Origin: Methylopumilus sp003533095
GTDB lineage: Bacteria > Pseudomonadota > Gammaproteobacteria > Burkholderiales > Methylophilaceae
Assembly (NCBI GenBank): GCA_963977845.1
Contig: CAXBPZ010000001.1
Span: 124,001 to 188,000, forward strand
Direction of reading: 5' to 3'
DNA length: 64,000 nt
Positions 53,539 through 62,818 of the stretch are shown here, piece by piece. The position numbers and the translations under genes are program-made. The notes beneath the pieces were generated by a model. It did not search any database. It saw only the letters and a list, made by a program, of their open reading frames with translations, and was not told where the DNA came from. Each line of letters begins with the position of its first letter. Position 1 is the first letter of the stretch.

Positions 53539-53566
53539 AAAATACTCCGTAAAGCCTAATTTTCAA
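53539..53566 (-). promoter_or_regulatory. Candidate sigma-70 promoter for hrcA-hemH
   Basis: On the minus strand, TTGAAA (53561-53566) and TATTTT (53539-53544) are separated by 16 nt, 38 nt before the hrcA ATG. The -35 is part of CCCTTGAAAA and thus also resembles a sigma-32 -35, but no C-rich -10 follows at the right distance. Confidence 0.45.
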
Positions 53567-53682
53567 GGGTGTAATAAGCCATTCTAACACGCTGCACTTT
53601 TGAAAATGAATGCATATATACTAAGTTTTTCTTTGTTAAATTGCTATATATTCTTAAGTCTTAAGTATGCTTTAATTCAACT

Positions 53683-54552
53683 ATGGAAAGTCTCTTTAAA
53701 TCAGTCGCAATTATCGGAAAATATGCGAGCGAAAGCGAGTCTTCTGACATTGAATCTCAGCTTTTAGAGCTCGCCCAATATTTAACAAATAAGCACATCA
53801 ATATCTTTATTGAGGCCAAAACACATCAATCTGGAAAGTTTCAAGCCTTTAAGTCAATTACATTAGAAGAGATTGGATCGAAAGCGGATCTCGCAATCGT
53901 TGTAGGTGGCGACGGCACCATGCTGGGTGTTGCAAGGTCTCTTGTGAATTTTGACATTCCCCTAATAGGCATTAATCAGGGACGTTTTGGATTTTTAGCT
54001 GATTTAAATACAAGTAATATGTTGGAGTCTATCGATGAGATATTTCAAGGCTCTTCATATAAAGACAAAAGAATGCTTTTGCAGTCTAAAATTTTTAGAG
54101 GTGCAAAATGCATTCATGAGTCTTTAGCGCTTAACGATGTGGTGGTTCGAAGCGGTTCTCGATTAATTGAATTGGAAGTATCGATCAATGGAAGATTTGT
54201 GCACAAACAAAGATCAGATGGTCTTGTAGTGACTACACCTACAGGCACAACTGCTTATGCGCTCTCTGCAGGTGGCCCCATTCTTCATCCTGAATTAGAA
54301 GCTTTTTCAATTGTGCCGATTAGCCCTCACACATTGAGCAATCGTCCTATTGCTGTGAGCAGTCAAAGTTTAATTGAAATTCATATAGTGAGTATGGATG
54401 AATCTTATTTAAGTATCGATGGACAACTTAAAGTGCCACTTGAGCTTCATGATCGTGTTGAAATTAAACGTGCAGAAAAAATGATTACGCTTCTTCATCC
54501 AAAAGACTATTGTTATTTTGAGATGCTAAGAAAAAAATTAAACTGGGGTTAA
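53683..54552 (+). CDS. nadK: NAD kinase
   Basis: Phosphorylates NAD to NADP. The ATP/NAD-binding signature VGGDGTML (74-81) and GRFGFLAD, plus the glycine-rich TTPTGTTAYALSAGGPI block in the C-terminal beta domain, identify the family. The 289 residues match. It is divergent from hrcA and 9 nt before recN, a common betaproteobacterial arrangement. Confidence 0.97.
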   Translation: MESLFKSVAIIGKYASESESSDIESQLLELAQYLTNKHINIFIEAKTHQSGKFQAFKSITLEEIGSKADLAIVVGGDGTMLGVARSLVNFDIPLIGINQGRFGFLADLNTSNMLESIDEIFQGSSYKDKRMLLQSKIFRGAKCIHESLALNDVVVRSGSRLIELEVSINGRFVHKQRSDGLVVTTPTGTTAYALSAGGPILHPELEAFSIVPISPHTLSNRPIAVSSQSLIEIHIVSMDESYLSIDGQLKVPLELHDRVEIKRAEKMITLLHPKDYCYFEMLRKKLNWG

Positions 54553-54561
54553 AGAAGTACT

Positions 54562-56220
54562 ATGCTACTTAATTTGTCTATTCTCGATTTTGTCATTGTG
54601 GACAAAATGAGCTTGGATTTTAAATCTGGTTTTTCAGCTTTAACAGGAGAGACAGGTGCTGGAAAATCAATTCTTATTGACGCTTTGTCATTAGCTTTAG
54701 GTCAACGCAATGAAGGTGGGGTCGTGCGGCTTCATCAAGATAAGGCGGACATCAGCGCGATCTTCGATATTAAAAATAATCAGGAAGTGATCGAATGGTT
54801 AAAAGTCAATGAACTTGAATCTGAGAGCAATGAACTCATTTTAAGAAGAGTGATTCATGCGGATGGAAAATCAAGAGCTTTTATTAATGGTAAGGTAGCG
54901 ACACTTCAGCAGTTAAAAGAATTGGGTGAGTCACTCGTTGATATTTATAGTCAAAATTCTCACCATTCACTTTTAAAATTAAGTGCACAAAGACAAATTT
55001 TAGATGGGTTTGGTGGCCACTCAGATTTAGCCTTGAAAACTTATAATCTCTACCAAGCATGGCATAGGCTTCATTTACAAAAAATTGAATACGAAAAAAA
55101 TGCACAAATTTATAGTGATGAACTTGCAGAGTTAAGAGATAAATTAAGAGAGTTAAAACAACTTTCTTTTACGCTAAGTGACTGGGAGACTCTCCAACAA
55201 GAGCACGCGATGATGTCTCATGGCCATGAGCTTGTCGAAGATATTAATTTTTGTATTGAAGTTTTAGAAAAAGATGAGACAGCGATTTCCGATAGACTTC
55301 ATTTGGTCCAGCAAAAAATTTCTCATTCATTGGCTATTGATGAAAAATTAAAAGAATCCTCTGAGCTTATTGATTCGATCAATATTCAAACAGAAGAACT
55401 GCTTCGCTCTCTTAATCGATATTTGCAAAAAGTTGATTTAGATCCAGAAAGACTCAAAGACATTGAAGCGCGCATTCAAGCGATTCATAATTTTGGTAGA
55501 AAACATCGCATTAAACCTGAAGAATTTGAATCAACTCTTGTGGCGTGGCAAGCGCGTATGGATGAGCTTGAATCATTTCAATCTGATGACGGTATTGATG
55601 CCAAAGAGAAATTAGCGCATCAAGCTTTCAGTGACAGTGCACAATTATTAACTCAGGCAAGAAAAAAAGCATCAGAGACATTAAGTCAAAACATTACTCA
55701 AGCGATGCAAAAATTATCTTTTAGTCATGGTCGTTTTGAAGTGAAACTTACACCTCAAGATCCAACAGCGCATGGTCTAGAGCATATTGAATTTCTTGTG
55801 GCGCCGCATTTGGGGGCTGAATTAAGACCCATCCATAAAGCAGCCTCTGGCGGTGAACTCTCTCGTTTAAGTCTTGCAATTCGCGTTGCATCCATTTCAA
55901 AAGCAAATGTACCTTGTATGATTTTTGATGAAGTGGATGTAGGTATTGGTGGTAGTGTTGCTGAAATTGTAGGTAAACTTTTAAAGGAATTAGGCAATCA
56001 TGAGCAAAGACAAGTATTGGTTATTACGCACTTACCACAGGTCGCTTCATTAGCCGTTCATCATTACAAAGTATCTAAGACACAGGAAAACAATCAAACG
56101 CTCAGTCACATTCATTTAATGGATGACAAGATGCGTGTTGATGAAATTGCGCGCATGTTAGGTGGTATAGCGATTACCGACACCACTCGCGAGCATGCAA
56201 AAGAAATGTTACAGATTTAA
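54562..56220 (+). CDS. recN: DNA repair protein RecN
   Basis: SMC-like ATPase active in double-strand break repair. The N-terminal Walker A is GETGAGKS (29-36). A coiled coil runs through about 155-370. The C-terminal domain has SGGELSRLSLAIRVA and Walker B MIFDEVDVGIGG. The 552 residues match the family. It ends with a 4-nt overlap of the convergent fur stop. Confidence 0.97.
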   Translation: MLLNLSILDFVIVDKMSLDFKSGFSALTGETGAGKSILIDALSLALGQRNEGGVVRLHQDKADISAIFDIKNNQEVIEWLKVNELESESNELILRRVIHADGKSRAFINGKVATLQQLKELGESLVDIYSQNSHHSLLKLSAQRQILDGFGGHSDLALKTYNLYQAWHRLHLQKIEYEKNAQIYSDELAELRDKLRELKQLSFTLSDWETLQQEHAMMSHGHELVEDINFCIEVLEKDETAISDRLHLVQQKISHSLAIDEKLKESSELIDSINIQTEELLRSLNRYLQKVDLDPERLKDIEARIQAIHNFGRKHRIKPEEFESTLVAWQARMDELESFQSDDGIDAKEKLAHQAFSDSAQLLTQARKKASETLSQNITQAMQKLSFSHGRFEVKLTPQDPTAHGLEHIEFLVAPHLGAELRPIHKAASGGELSRLSLAIRVASISKANVPCMIFDEVDVGIGGSVAEIVGKLLKELGNHEQRQVLVITHLPQVASLAVHHYKVSKTQENNQTLSHIHLMDDKMRVDEIARMLGGIAITDTTREHAKEMLQI

Positions 56221-56645
56221 ACTTTGTTGGGGCAGGGCGTTTTAGTGCATTCAGCATAGATATAAAGTGAATGCTCCTGAATAACAAATCCTTTTTTACT
56301 CGCAATAATTTTCTGTCTTTTTTCAATTTCATCATCACAAAATTCTTCCACATGACCACATTGCATACACACGATATGATCGTGATGTTGTGAGTCGCTT
56401 AATTCAAAGACAGCCTTATCACTCTCAAAATGATGACGTATTAAAAGACCTGCTTGTTCAAATTGAGTGAGAACACGATAGACTGTTGCAAGACCGACGT
56501 CTTCACCCGATTTAATTAAGAGTTTATAGACATCTTCTGCTGAGAGATGTTTTGCATCACTATGCTCAAAAAGACTTAAGATTTTAAGTCGGGGAAGCGT
56601 TGCCTTAAGCCCTGATTTTTTTAAATCTTTATGATCCTGTCCCAT
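56217..56645 (-). CDS. fur: Ferric uptake regulator Fur
   Basis: Iron-responsive repressor. The 142 residues have a winged helix (LKKSGLKATLPRLKILSLFE and VGLATVYRVLTQFEQAGL) and metal sites with HHDHIVCMQCGHVEEFCDDEIE, including the CxxC structural zinc pair. The additional C-terminal Cys pair (CTKTPC) is present. The AAGGTGATG region before the ATG gives a good ribosome-binding site. The Fur rather than Zur or PerR identity rests on HHDH and the position next to recN and bamE. Confidence 0.95.
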   Translation of the reverse strand: MGQDHKDLKKSGLKATLPRLKILSLFEHSDAKHLSAEDVYKLLIKSGEDVGLATVYRVLTQFEQAGLLIRHHFESDKAVFELSDSQHHDHIVCMQCGHVEEFCDDEIEKRQKIIASKKGFVIQEHSLYIYAECTKTPCPNKV

Positions 56646-56714
56646 TACATCACCTTAAAAATTGCCTTATGAAACATTTTGAATACTGTCTAGCATGTTA
56701 TATTAATACGCATT

Positions 56715-57446
56715 ATGTTTAAAGTTATAAAAATGCGTATATTCCTTCTTGTTTTAAGTCTTTTACTTGTTGCCTGCAGTTCTTCACTACCCTCGATTAA
56801 GCCTTATAAGATGCCGATTCAACAAGGTAATTTAGTTACCTCAAAAATGATGATGCAACTAAAGCCAGGTATGACGAAAACCCAAGTCCGCTTTGTGATG
56901 GGCACACCATTAATTTCTGATAGCTTCCATAAAGATCAATGGGATTATTTTTATCAAATGGAAAAAGATGGTGCGATCATTGAAAAAAGAAGAGTGACTT
57001 TAATATTTGAAAAAGACCTACTTAATAAGGTAAAAGGTGACGTTATTCCTGCCTCTCAAAATGCGAAAGAAGAGCGTCAAGAAATTGTTCCTCAAAAAAA
57101 TAATGATACGAATCAAAAGCCAGTCCAAAAAGAAAAAAGCATGCTCGATCGTCTAAAATTTTGGGAAGATGATGAGGAGAAATCTACTCCCAAAATAGTT
57201 CCACCTAAAAAAGAAGTGCCGGTAGAAGAAAGAAAAATTGTGACGCCTCAGAAAGATATACCTGAGCCAACAAAAGCGGCAGAGCCTGAAATTAAAAAAC
57301 CTGTGACGGAAGCAGCGCCTGTTGAAATTAAAAAAGAGCCTGAGGTTTCTAAACCTGAAGCTCCAAAAACTGATAATGCAAAACCATTGCCTGCTGAAAC
57401 CGATCCCAATTATTTTGATTTAATGTTAGAAAAAATAGGATTCTAA
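56715..57446 (+). CDS. bamE: BamE outer-membrane assembly lipoprotein with long C-terminal tail
   Basis: Lipoprotein subunit of the BAM complex that inserts outer-membrane proteins. The signal peptide ends at the lipobox LLVA-C21. The BamE core occupies about 30-115, with MMQLKPGMTKTQVRFVMGTP and WDYFYQM. About 125 residues follow that are rich in Lys, Pro and Glu, with repeated VPPKK/VPVEERK/IPEPTK-like units, and the protein closes with DPNYFDLMLEKIGF. Classical BamE is about half this length. A second ATG at residue 7 may be the true start. It is divergent from fur. Confidence 0.92.
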   Translation: MFKVIKMRIFLLVLSLLLVACSSSLPSIKPYKMPIQQGNLVTSKMMMQLKPGMTKTQVRFVMGTPLISDSFHKDQWDYFYQMEKDGAIIEKRRVTLIFEKDLLNKVKGDVIPASQNAKEERQEIVPQKNNDTNQKPVQKEKSMLDRLKFWEDDEEKSTPKIVPPKKEVPVEERKIVTPQKDIPEPTKAAEPEIKKPVTEAAPVEIKKEPEVSKPEAPKTDNAKPLPAETDPNYFDLMLEKIGF

Positions 57447-57450
57447 TCAT

Positions 57451-58263
57451 ATGAGTAAAATAAATATTCTTATCGTAGGGGCTTCGGGCCGTATGGGTCA
57501 GACACTCATTCAAGAAATTGCTGCCGATAAAGACTTAACGCTTGTGGCAGCCATTGATCATAAATCGAGCGAGAAGTTAGGCCGTGATGCAGGTGAGGCA
57601 TTGGGCATTGTGACAGGCATTAAGATTGACCACGATATTGCTAAAGTGATCTCATCAGCTGATGTGCTCATTGATTTTACGAGACCTGAAGCAAGTCTTG
57701 AATATTTAAAATTATGTGAGGCCCATCAGGTGAAGTATGTTATCGGCACCACTGGATTTTCAGATCAAGAAAAGAAAATGATTCTTGATGCTTCAAAAAC
57801 AATACCGATTGTTTTTGCACCGAATATGAGTGTGGGCGTTAATTTATTAATTTCGCTGGTTGAAAAAGCAACACAATTGCTTAAAGATGATTTTGATATT
57901 GAAATTATTGAGGCACATCATCGACATAAAATTGATGCCCCTTCAGGTACAGCGCTAAGATTGGGTGAAGCCGTTGCAATGGCAAGTGGCAGAGATCTTA
58001 AAAAGGATGCGCAATATGAGCGTTTTGGCAATACAGGTGAGCGTAAGCAAACCACGATTGGTTTTTCAACGATTCGCGGTGGCGACATTGTAGGGGACCA
58101 TACGGTTTTATATGCAGGTACAGGCGAGCGTATTGAACTCACACATAAGGCTTCCAGTCGAGCCACTTTTGCCAAAGGCGCACTCAGAGCCGCTAAGTTT
58201 TTAGCTCACCAAAAAACCGGTCTTTTTGATATGCAAAAGGTCTTAGGTCTCTCTGACCATTAG
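57451..58263 (+). CDS. dapB: 4-Hydroxy-tetrahydrodipicolinate reductase
   Basis: NAD(P)H-dependent step of lysine/diaminopimelate synthesis. The cofactor loop GASGRMGQ is at 10-17. The catalytic region EIIEAHHRHKIDAPSGTA (151-168) contains H156/H157 and K160. The 270 residues match the family. It follows bamE by 4 nt, so it is co-transcribed, and is followed by the carA promoter region. Confidence 0.97.
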   Translation: MSKINILIVGASGRMGQTLIQEIAADKDLTLVAAIDHKSSEKLGRDAGEALGIVTGIKIDHDIAKVISSADVLIDFTRPEASLEYLKLCEAHQVKYVIGTTGFSDQEKKMILDASKTIPIVFAPNMSVGVNLLISLVEKATQLLKDDFDIEIIEAHHRHKIDAPSGTALRLGEAVAMASGRDLKKDAQYERFGNTGERKQTTIGFSTIRGGDIVGDHTVLYAGTGERIELTHKASSRATFAKGALRAAKFLAHQKTGLFDMQKVLGLSDH

Positions 58264-58285
58264 CTATTTATCGTAGTTTAGTGCG

Positions 58286-58314
58286 TTGAAATAAGGCGCC
58301 AAATCGACTATAAT
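58286..58314 (+). promoter_or_regulatory. Consensus sigma-70 promoter for carAB
   Basis: TTGAAA (58286-58291), 17-nt spacer, TATAAT (58309-58314). The predicted start is at about 58321, immediately before a terminator-like hairpin. It lies 23 nt after the dapB stop. Confidence 0.85.
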
Positions 58315-58327
58315 GTTTTAGATATTT

Positions 58328-58360
58328 AAGACGGGAGCTGCTAAAAACTTCTCCCGTTTT
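58328..58360 (+). promoter_or_regulatory. Terminator-like hairpin in the carAB leader (candidate attenuator)
   Basis: ACGGGAG (58331-58337) pairs with CTCCCGT (58351-58357) around a 13-nt loop; AAG and TTT extend the stem through a G-T pair. A short T run (TTTTG) follows. It lies between the carA promoter and the carA start in the 5' leader. It could terminate dapB transcripts, attenuate carAB, or both. No leader peptide of useful length is visible. Confidence 0.65.
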
Positions 58361-58409
58361 GTATATCCAGTACCCAAACCCTTGAATTCGCAAATACTGG
58401 AGAATCATT

Positions 58410-59558
58410 TTGTCTCGAACTATGTCGGCAGTGTTAGTGCTTGCAGACGGAACTAAGTTTCGAGGTATTTCAATTGGTGCCCCAGGTTTAACCACAGGTG
58501 AAGTTGTTTTTAATACTTCCATGACTGGTTATCAAGAAATTCTGACCGACCCTTCTTATACAAAACAAATTGTCACACTCACTTATCCTCATATTGGTAA
58601 TGTAGGTGTAAATCCAGAAGATATTGAATCTGATAGAGTCTATGCAAGTGGTTTAATTATTCGCGATCTTGCCATGATCAATAGTAATTTTAGAAGCGAA
58701 CAAACACTCTCCGAATACTTAAAAGCAAATCGCATTGTTGCGATTGCAAATATCGATACAAGAAAACTCACTAGACACTTAAGAGAGCATGGCTCTCAAG
58801 CCGGATGCATTATTGCTGAATCTGATGACGATAAAAAAGCACATGCAGAAGCTAAAGCTTTTCCGGGCCTTTCTGGTATGGACCTCGCTAAAGTGGTGAG
58901 TTCTAAGAAAGCATATACCTTCAATCAGGCTGAGTGGTCATTATCCGAGGGTTACGTTAATCATAAAGAATTTGATTATCACGTGGTGGCATTTGATTAC
59001 GGTATCAAGAAGAATATTCTCAGAATGTTAGTTTCAAGAAGATGCAAGATCACAGTAGTTCCTGCTGAAACATCTTACGAAGAAGTGGTGCGCTTAAAAC
59101 CTGACGGTGTATTTTTATCGAATGGCCCAGGTGACCCTGAGCCATGCGATTATGCGATTAAAGCGATTCAGCAATTAGTTGATGATGGATATCCTACTTT
59201 TGGTATTTGTTTAGGCCATCAACTTTTAGCTTTAGCGAGTGGTGCCAAAACATCGAAGATGAAATTTGGACATCACGGTGCGAATCATCCCGTCCAAGAT
59301 TTAAAAACAAAACGTGTATTTATTACTAGCCAAAATCATGGCTTCACCGTTGATCAAACTTCACTTCCTAAAAATTTAGCAGCGACTCACCAATCTCTTT
59401 TTGATGGCAGTTTGCAAGGTATTGAAAGATTAGATCAGCCTGCATTTAGTTTCCAAGGACACCCTGAGGCAAGTCCTGGACCTTCTGAAATGAGCTACTT
59501 GTTTGATCACTTTATTGATCTTATTGAAAAAAAGAAAACAAGCCATGCCAAAGCGTAA
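58410..59558 (+). CDS. carA: Carbamoyl-phosphate synthase small subunit
   Basis: Glutaminase subunit that supplies ammonia to CarB for carbamoyl phosphate (pyrimidines and arginine). The class I glutamine amidotransferase domain has C267 (FGICLGHQ) and H351/E353 (FQGHPEASPG). The N-terminal half has the CarA-specific EVVFNTSMTGYQEILTDPSY. The start TTG (58410) sits 7 nt after GGAG; the ATG four codons later is too far from it. 382 residues. It overlaps carB by 14 nt. Confidence 0.96.
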   Translation: MSRTMSAVLVLADGTKFRGISIGAPGLTTGEVVFNTSMTGYQEILTDPSYTKQIVTLTYPHIGNVGVNPEDIESDRVYASGLIIRDLAMINSNFRSEQTLSEYLKANRIVAIANIDTRKLTRHLREHGSQAGCIIAESDDDKKAHAEAKAFPGLSGMDLAKVVSSKKAYTFNQAEWSLSEGYVNHKEFDYHVVAFDYGIKKNILRMLVSRRCKITVVPAETSYEEVVRLKPDGVFLSNGPGDPEPCDYAIKAIQQLVDDGYPTFGICLGHQLLALASGAKTSKMKFGHHGANHPVQDLKTKRVFITSQNHGFTVDQTSLPKNLAATHQSLFDGSLQGIERLDQPAFSFQGHPEASPGPSEMSYLFDHFIDLIEKKKTSHAKA

Positions 59559-62500
59559 AGATATTAAATCCATACTCATTATCGGTGCAGGCCCTATTGT
59601 CATAGGCCAAGCATGTGAGTTTGACTATTCCGGTGCGCAAGCGTGTAAAGCGCTTCGAGAGGAAGGCTATCGCGTTATTCTAGTGAATTCAAATCCGGCT
59701 ACGATCATGACAGATCCTGAAATGGCGGATGCAACCTATATCGAACCTATTAATTGGCAGATTGTTGAAAAAATTATCGCTAAAGAAAAACCCGATGCAT
59801 TGCTTCCAACCATGGGCGGACAAACTGCGCTCAACTGTGCCCTCGATTTAGATAAGTATGGTGTTTTAAAAAAATATAACGTTGAATTAATTGGCGCATC
59901 TAAAGAGGCGATTGATAAGGCAGAAGATAGACAAAAATTTAAAGAGGCCATGAATAAAATTGGCTTAGGGTCTGCAAAGTCAGCGATCGCGCATAGCTTA
60001 GAAGAGGCTATCCAAGTTCAGGCAGGTATTGGTTACCCAGCTATCATTCGCCCATCATTTACGATGGGAGGAAGTGGCGGTGGTATTGCTTACAATCGCG
60101 AAGAATTTATCGCGATCTGTGAAAGAGGTTTAGAGGCTTCCCCGACTAAAGAACTGCTTATTGAAGAATCTCTTCTTGGATGGAAAGAGTATGAGATGGA
60201 AGTCGTGCGTGATTCGAAAGATAACTGCATCATTATTTGTTCAATTGAAAATCTAGATCCTATGGGGGTGCATACGGGCGACTCCATTACTGTTGCTCCA
60301 GCACAAACACTGACTGATAAAGAGTATCAGATCATGCGTAATGCATCGATCGCGGTTTTAAGAGAAATTGGTGTCGACACAGGCGGATCCAATGTGCAAT
60401 TTGCCATTAATCCAAAAGATGGACGCATGATTGTGATTGAAATGAATCCTCGCGTATCTCGTTCATCCGCATTAGCATCAAAAGCGACGGGCTTTCCGAT
60501 TGCGAAGATTGCAGCAAAACTTGCTGTCGGTTTTACATTGGATGAATTAAAGAATGAAATCACAGGTGGCGCTACACCCGCATCTTTTGAGCCGAGCATT
60601 GATTATGTGGTGACCAAAGTTCCTCGCTTTGCATTTGAAAAATTTCCACAGGCGGATTCAAGACTCACGACCCAAATGAAATCGGTGGGCGAAGTGATGG
60701 CCATCGGCCGAACCTTCCAAGAGTCTTTCCAAAAAGCATTAAGAGGCCTTGAAATTGGTGTGGATGGTTTGGATGAAAAAACGACGGATCAAGATCTCAT
60801 CATTAAAGAATTAAGAGAGCCAGGACCCGAGCGCATCTGGTATGTGGGTGATGCATTTAGATTAGGTATGTCCATTGAGGAAGTCTTTGGACACTCAAAT
60901 ATTGACCCATGGTTCTTACATCAAATTAAAAACATTATTGAAATTGAAAAAGATTTATTAGGAACTTCACTCAACGATTTATCAAGAGAACATTTATTTC
61001 AACTAAAACAAAAAGGATTTTCTGATCGAAGACTTGCAGCACTTCTAAAAGTAAAACAAGAAGACGTTAGAAATTATCGTCACAAGCATCATGTGAGACC
61101 CGTTTATAAACGTGTGGATACGTGTGCTGCAGAATTCTCTACGAATACAGCTTATATGTATTCAACATACGAAGAAGAGTGTGAAGCTAATCCCACAACA
61201 AATAAAAAAATTATTGTGTTGGGTGGTGGGCCAAATCGTATCGGACAGGGTATTGAATTTGATTACTGTTGTGTGCATGCAGCGCTTGCCTTACGTGAAG
61301 ATGGTTATGAAACCATCATGGTCAACTGTAATCCTGAAACTGTATCTACTGATTACGACACCTCAGACCGACTTTATTTTGAACCCGTCACGCTTGAAGA
61401 TGTATTGGAAATTGTGGCCATTGAAAAACCATTGGGTGTCATTGTGCAGTATGGTGGACAAACTCCACTCAAGCTCGCGAAAGATTTGGAAAAAGCAGGT
61501 GTGCCGATTATTGGGACAACCCCTGATGCCATTGATATGGCAGAAGACCGTGAGCGCTTCCAAAAAATGTTAAATTCAATTGGATTAAAACAGCCGCCTA
61601 ATCGCACTGCAAGAACACCTGAAGATGCGATTCGTTTAGCTGAGGAAATTGGATACCCGCTTGTAGTAAGACCGAGTTATGTTTTAGGTGGTCGTGCGAT
61701 GGAGATCGTTCACGAGCAAGCACAACTTGAAAGATATATGCGTGAAGCTGTAAAAGTCTCTCATGAGTCTCCTGTCCTTCTTGATCGTTTTTTAAATGAT
61801 GCACTTGAGGTTGACGTTGATGCATTATCAGATGGTAAAGATGTCATCATTGGCGGTATTATGGAGCACATCGAACAAGCAGGCGTTCACTCAGGTGACT
61901 CTGCATGCTCGCTTCCGCCTTATAGCTTGTCTAAAAAAATTCAAGACGAATTAAGAAAACAAACGATCGAGATGGCGAAAGCGCTCAATGTCATAGGGCT
62001 TATGAATGTGCAGTTTGCGATTCAAGGTGATGTCATCTATGTTTTAGAAGTTAATCCTAGAGCCTCTCGTACCGTTCCTTTTGTATCTAAAGCATGCGGA
62101 TTGCAGTTAGCTAAAATTGCAGCGCGCAACATGGTTGGTATGAGTCTTAAGTCACAAAAAGTCACTAAAGAAATCGTGCCGAAATTCTTCTCTGTGAAAG
62201 AAGCCGTATTTCCATTTATTAAATTTCCAGGTGTGGATACGATTTTAGGGCCTGAAATGAAATCCACAGGGGAGGTCATGGGTTTAGGTAAAACATTTGC
62301 TGAAGCATTTATTAAATCTCAACTTGGCTCCTCTACAAAATTACCTAAAGATGGAAAAGCCTTTATTAGTGTGCGTCGCGAAGACCACCATAAGGTCGTT
62401 GAAATTGCTAAGTCACTCGATCAGTTAGGCTTTCAAATTGTAGCAACTAAAGGTACAGCAAAAGCTTTAACGGATGCGGGACTTAATGTTGTTCCAGTGA

Positions 62501-62748
62501 ATAAAGTTGCTGAAGGAAGACCGCATATTGTAGATATGATAAAAAATAATGAAATTTCTTTCATTGTTAATGTCACCGAAGATAAACGTGCGATTGCAGA
62601 CTCATACGAAATTAGAAGATATGCATTACAAAATAAAGTCACTTATTACACAACTATTGCAGGTGCTAAAGCAGCATGTATTGGTATGAATTTCGTAGAA
62701 GAGTTAACAGTCACCTCTATTCAAAGCTTGCATAAAGAACTTAGTTAA
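59545..62748 (+). CDS. carB: Carbamoyl-phosphate synthase large subunit
   Basis: Synthase subunit with two ATP-grasp halves. The chosen ATG (59545) gives 1067 residues starting MPKRKDIKSILIIGAGPIVIGQACEFDYSG; the frame is open 14 codons earlier inside carA. The first half includes GGSGGGIAYN and EMNPRVSRSSALASKATG. The second half begins near KIIVLGGGPNRIGQGIEFDYCC, with EVNPRASRTVPFVSKACG. The C-terminal allosteric MGS-like domain follows (about 935 to the end). Confidence 0.98.
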   Translation: MPKRKDIKSILIIGAGPIVIGQACEFDYSGAQACKALREEGYRVILVNSNPATIMTDPEMADATYIEPINWQIVEKIIAKEKPDALLPTMGGQTALNCALDLDKYGVLKKYNVELIGASKEAIDKAEDRQKFKEAMNKIGLGSAKSAIAHSLEEAIQVQAGIGYPAIIRPSFTMGGSGGGIAYNREEFIAICERGLEASPTKELLIEESLLGWKEYEMEVVRDSKDNCIIICSIENLDPMGVHTGDSITVAPAQTLTDKEYQIMRNASIAVLREIGVDTGGSNVQFAINPKDGRMIVIEMNPRVSRSSALASKATGFPIAKIAAKLAVGFTLDELKNEITGGATPASFEPSIDYVVTKVPRFAFEKFPQADSRLTTQMKSVGEVMAIGRTFQESFQKALRGLEIGVDGLDEKTTDQDLIIKELREPGPERIWYVGDAFRLGMSIEEVFGHSNIDPWFLHQIKNIIEIEKDLLGTSLNDLSREHLFQLKQKGFSDRRLAALLKVKQEDVRNYRHKHHVRPVYKRVDTCAAEFSTNTAYMYSTYEEECEANPTTNKKIIVLGGGPNRIGQGIEFDYCCVHAALALREDGYETIMVNCNPETVSTDYDTSDRLYFEPVTLEDVLEIVAIEKPLGVIVQYGGQTPLKLAKDLEKAGVPIIGTTPDAIDMAEDRERFQKMLNSIGLKQPPNRTARTPEDAIRLAEEIGYPLVVRPSYVLGGRAMEIVHEQAQLERYMREAVKVSHESPVLLDRFLNDALEVDVDALSDGKDVIIGGIMEHIEQAGVHSGDSACSLPPYSLSKKIQDELRKQTIEMAKALNVIGLMNVQFAIQGDVIYVLEVNPRASRTVPFVSKACGLQLAKIAARNMVGMSLKSQKVTKEIVPKFFSVKEAVFPFIKFPGVDTILGPEMKSTGEVMGLGKTFAEAFIKSQLGSSTKLPKDGKAFISVRREDHHKVVEIAKSLDQLGFQIVATKGTAKALTDAGLNVVPVNKVAEGRPHIVDMIKNNEISFIVNVTEDKRAIADSYEIRRYALQNKVTYYTTIAGAKAACIGMNFVEELTVTSIQSLHKELS

Positions 62749-62766
62749 AATAAACTCATTTTTTAT

Positions 62767-62800
62767 AAAACCACACTCCACTTAAAAGAGCGTGGTTTTT
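62767..62800 (+). terminator. Intrinsic terminator after carB
   Basis: AAAACCAC...CTC pairs with GAG...GTGGTTTT (one internal mismatch) around a 9-nt loop, followed by a T run that continues into GTTTT. It lies 19 nt after the carB stop. It also shows that the greA gene starts downstream of it. Confidence 0.85.
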
Positions 62801-62818
62801 GTTTTAATAGGAATGAAT

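Noticed and set aside
53567..53682. CIRCE site in front of hrcA or nadK
   Set aside because: No TTAGCACTC-like arms are present in the hrcA-nadK gap; only a short CTTAAG repeat is visible.
56646..56714. Fur box between fur and bamE
   Set aside because: No recognisable GATAATGATAATCATTATC-type repeat is present in this 69-nt gap.
61112..61573. A 153-codon frame inside carB in another frame of the same strand
   Set aside because: carB is intact through this region, and the overlapping frame has no start signal or domain.
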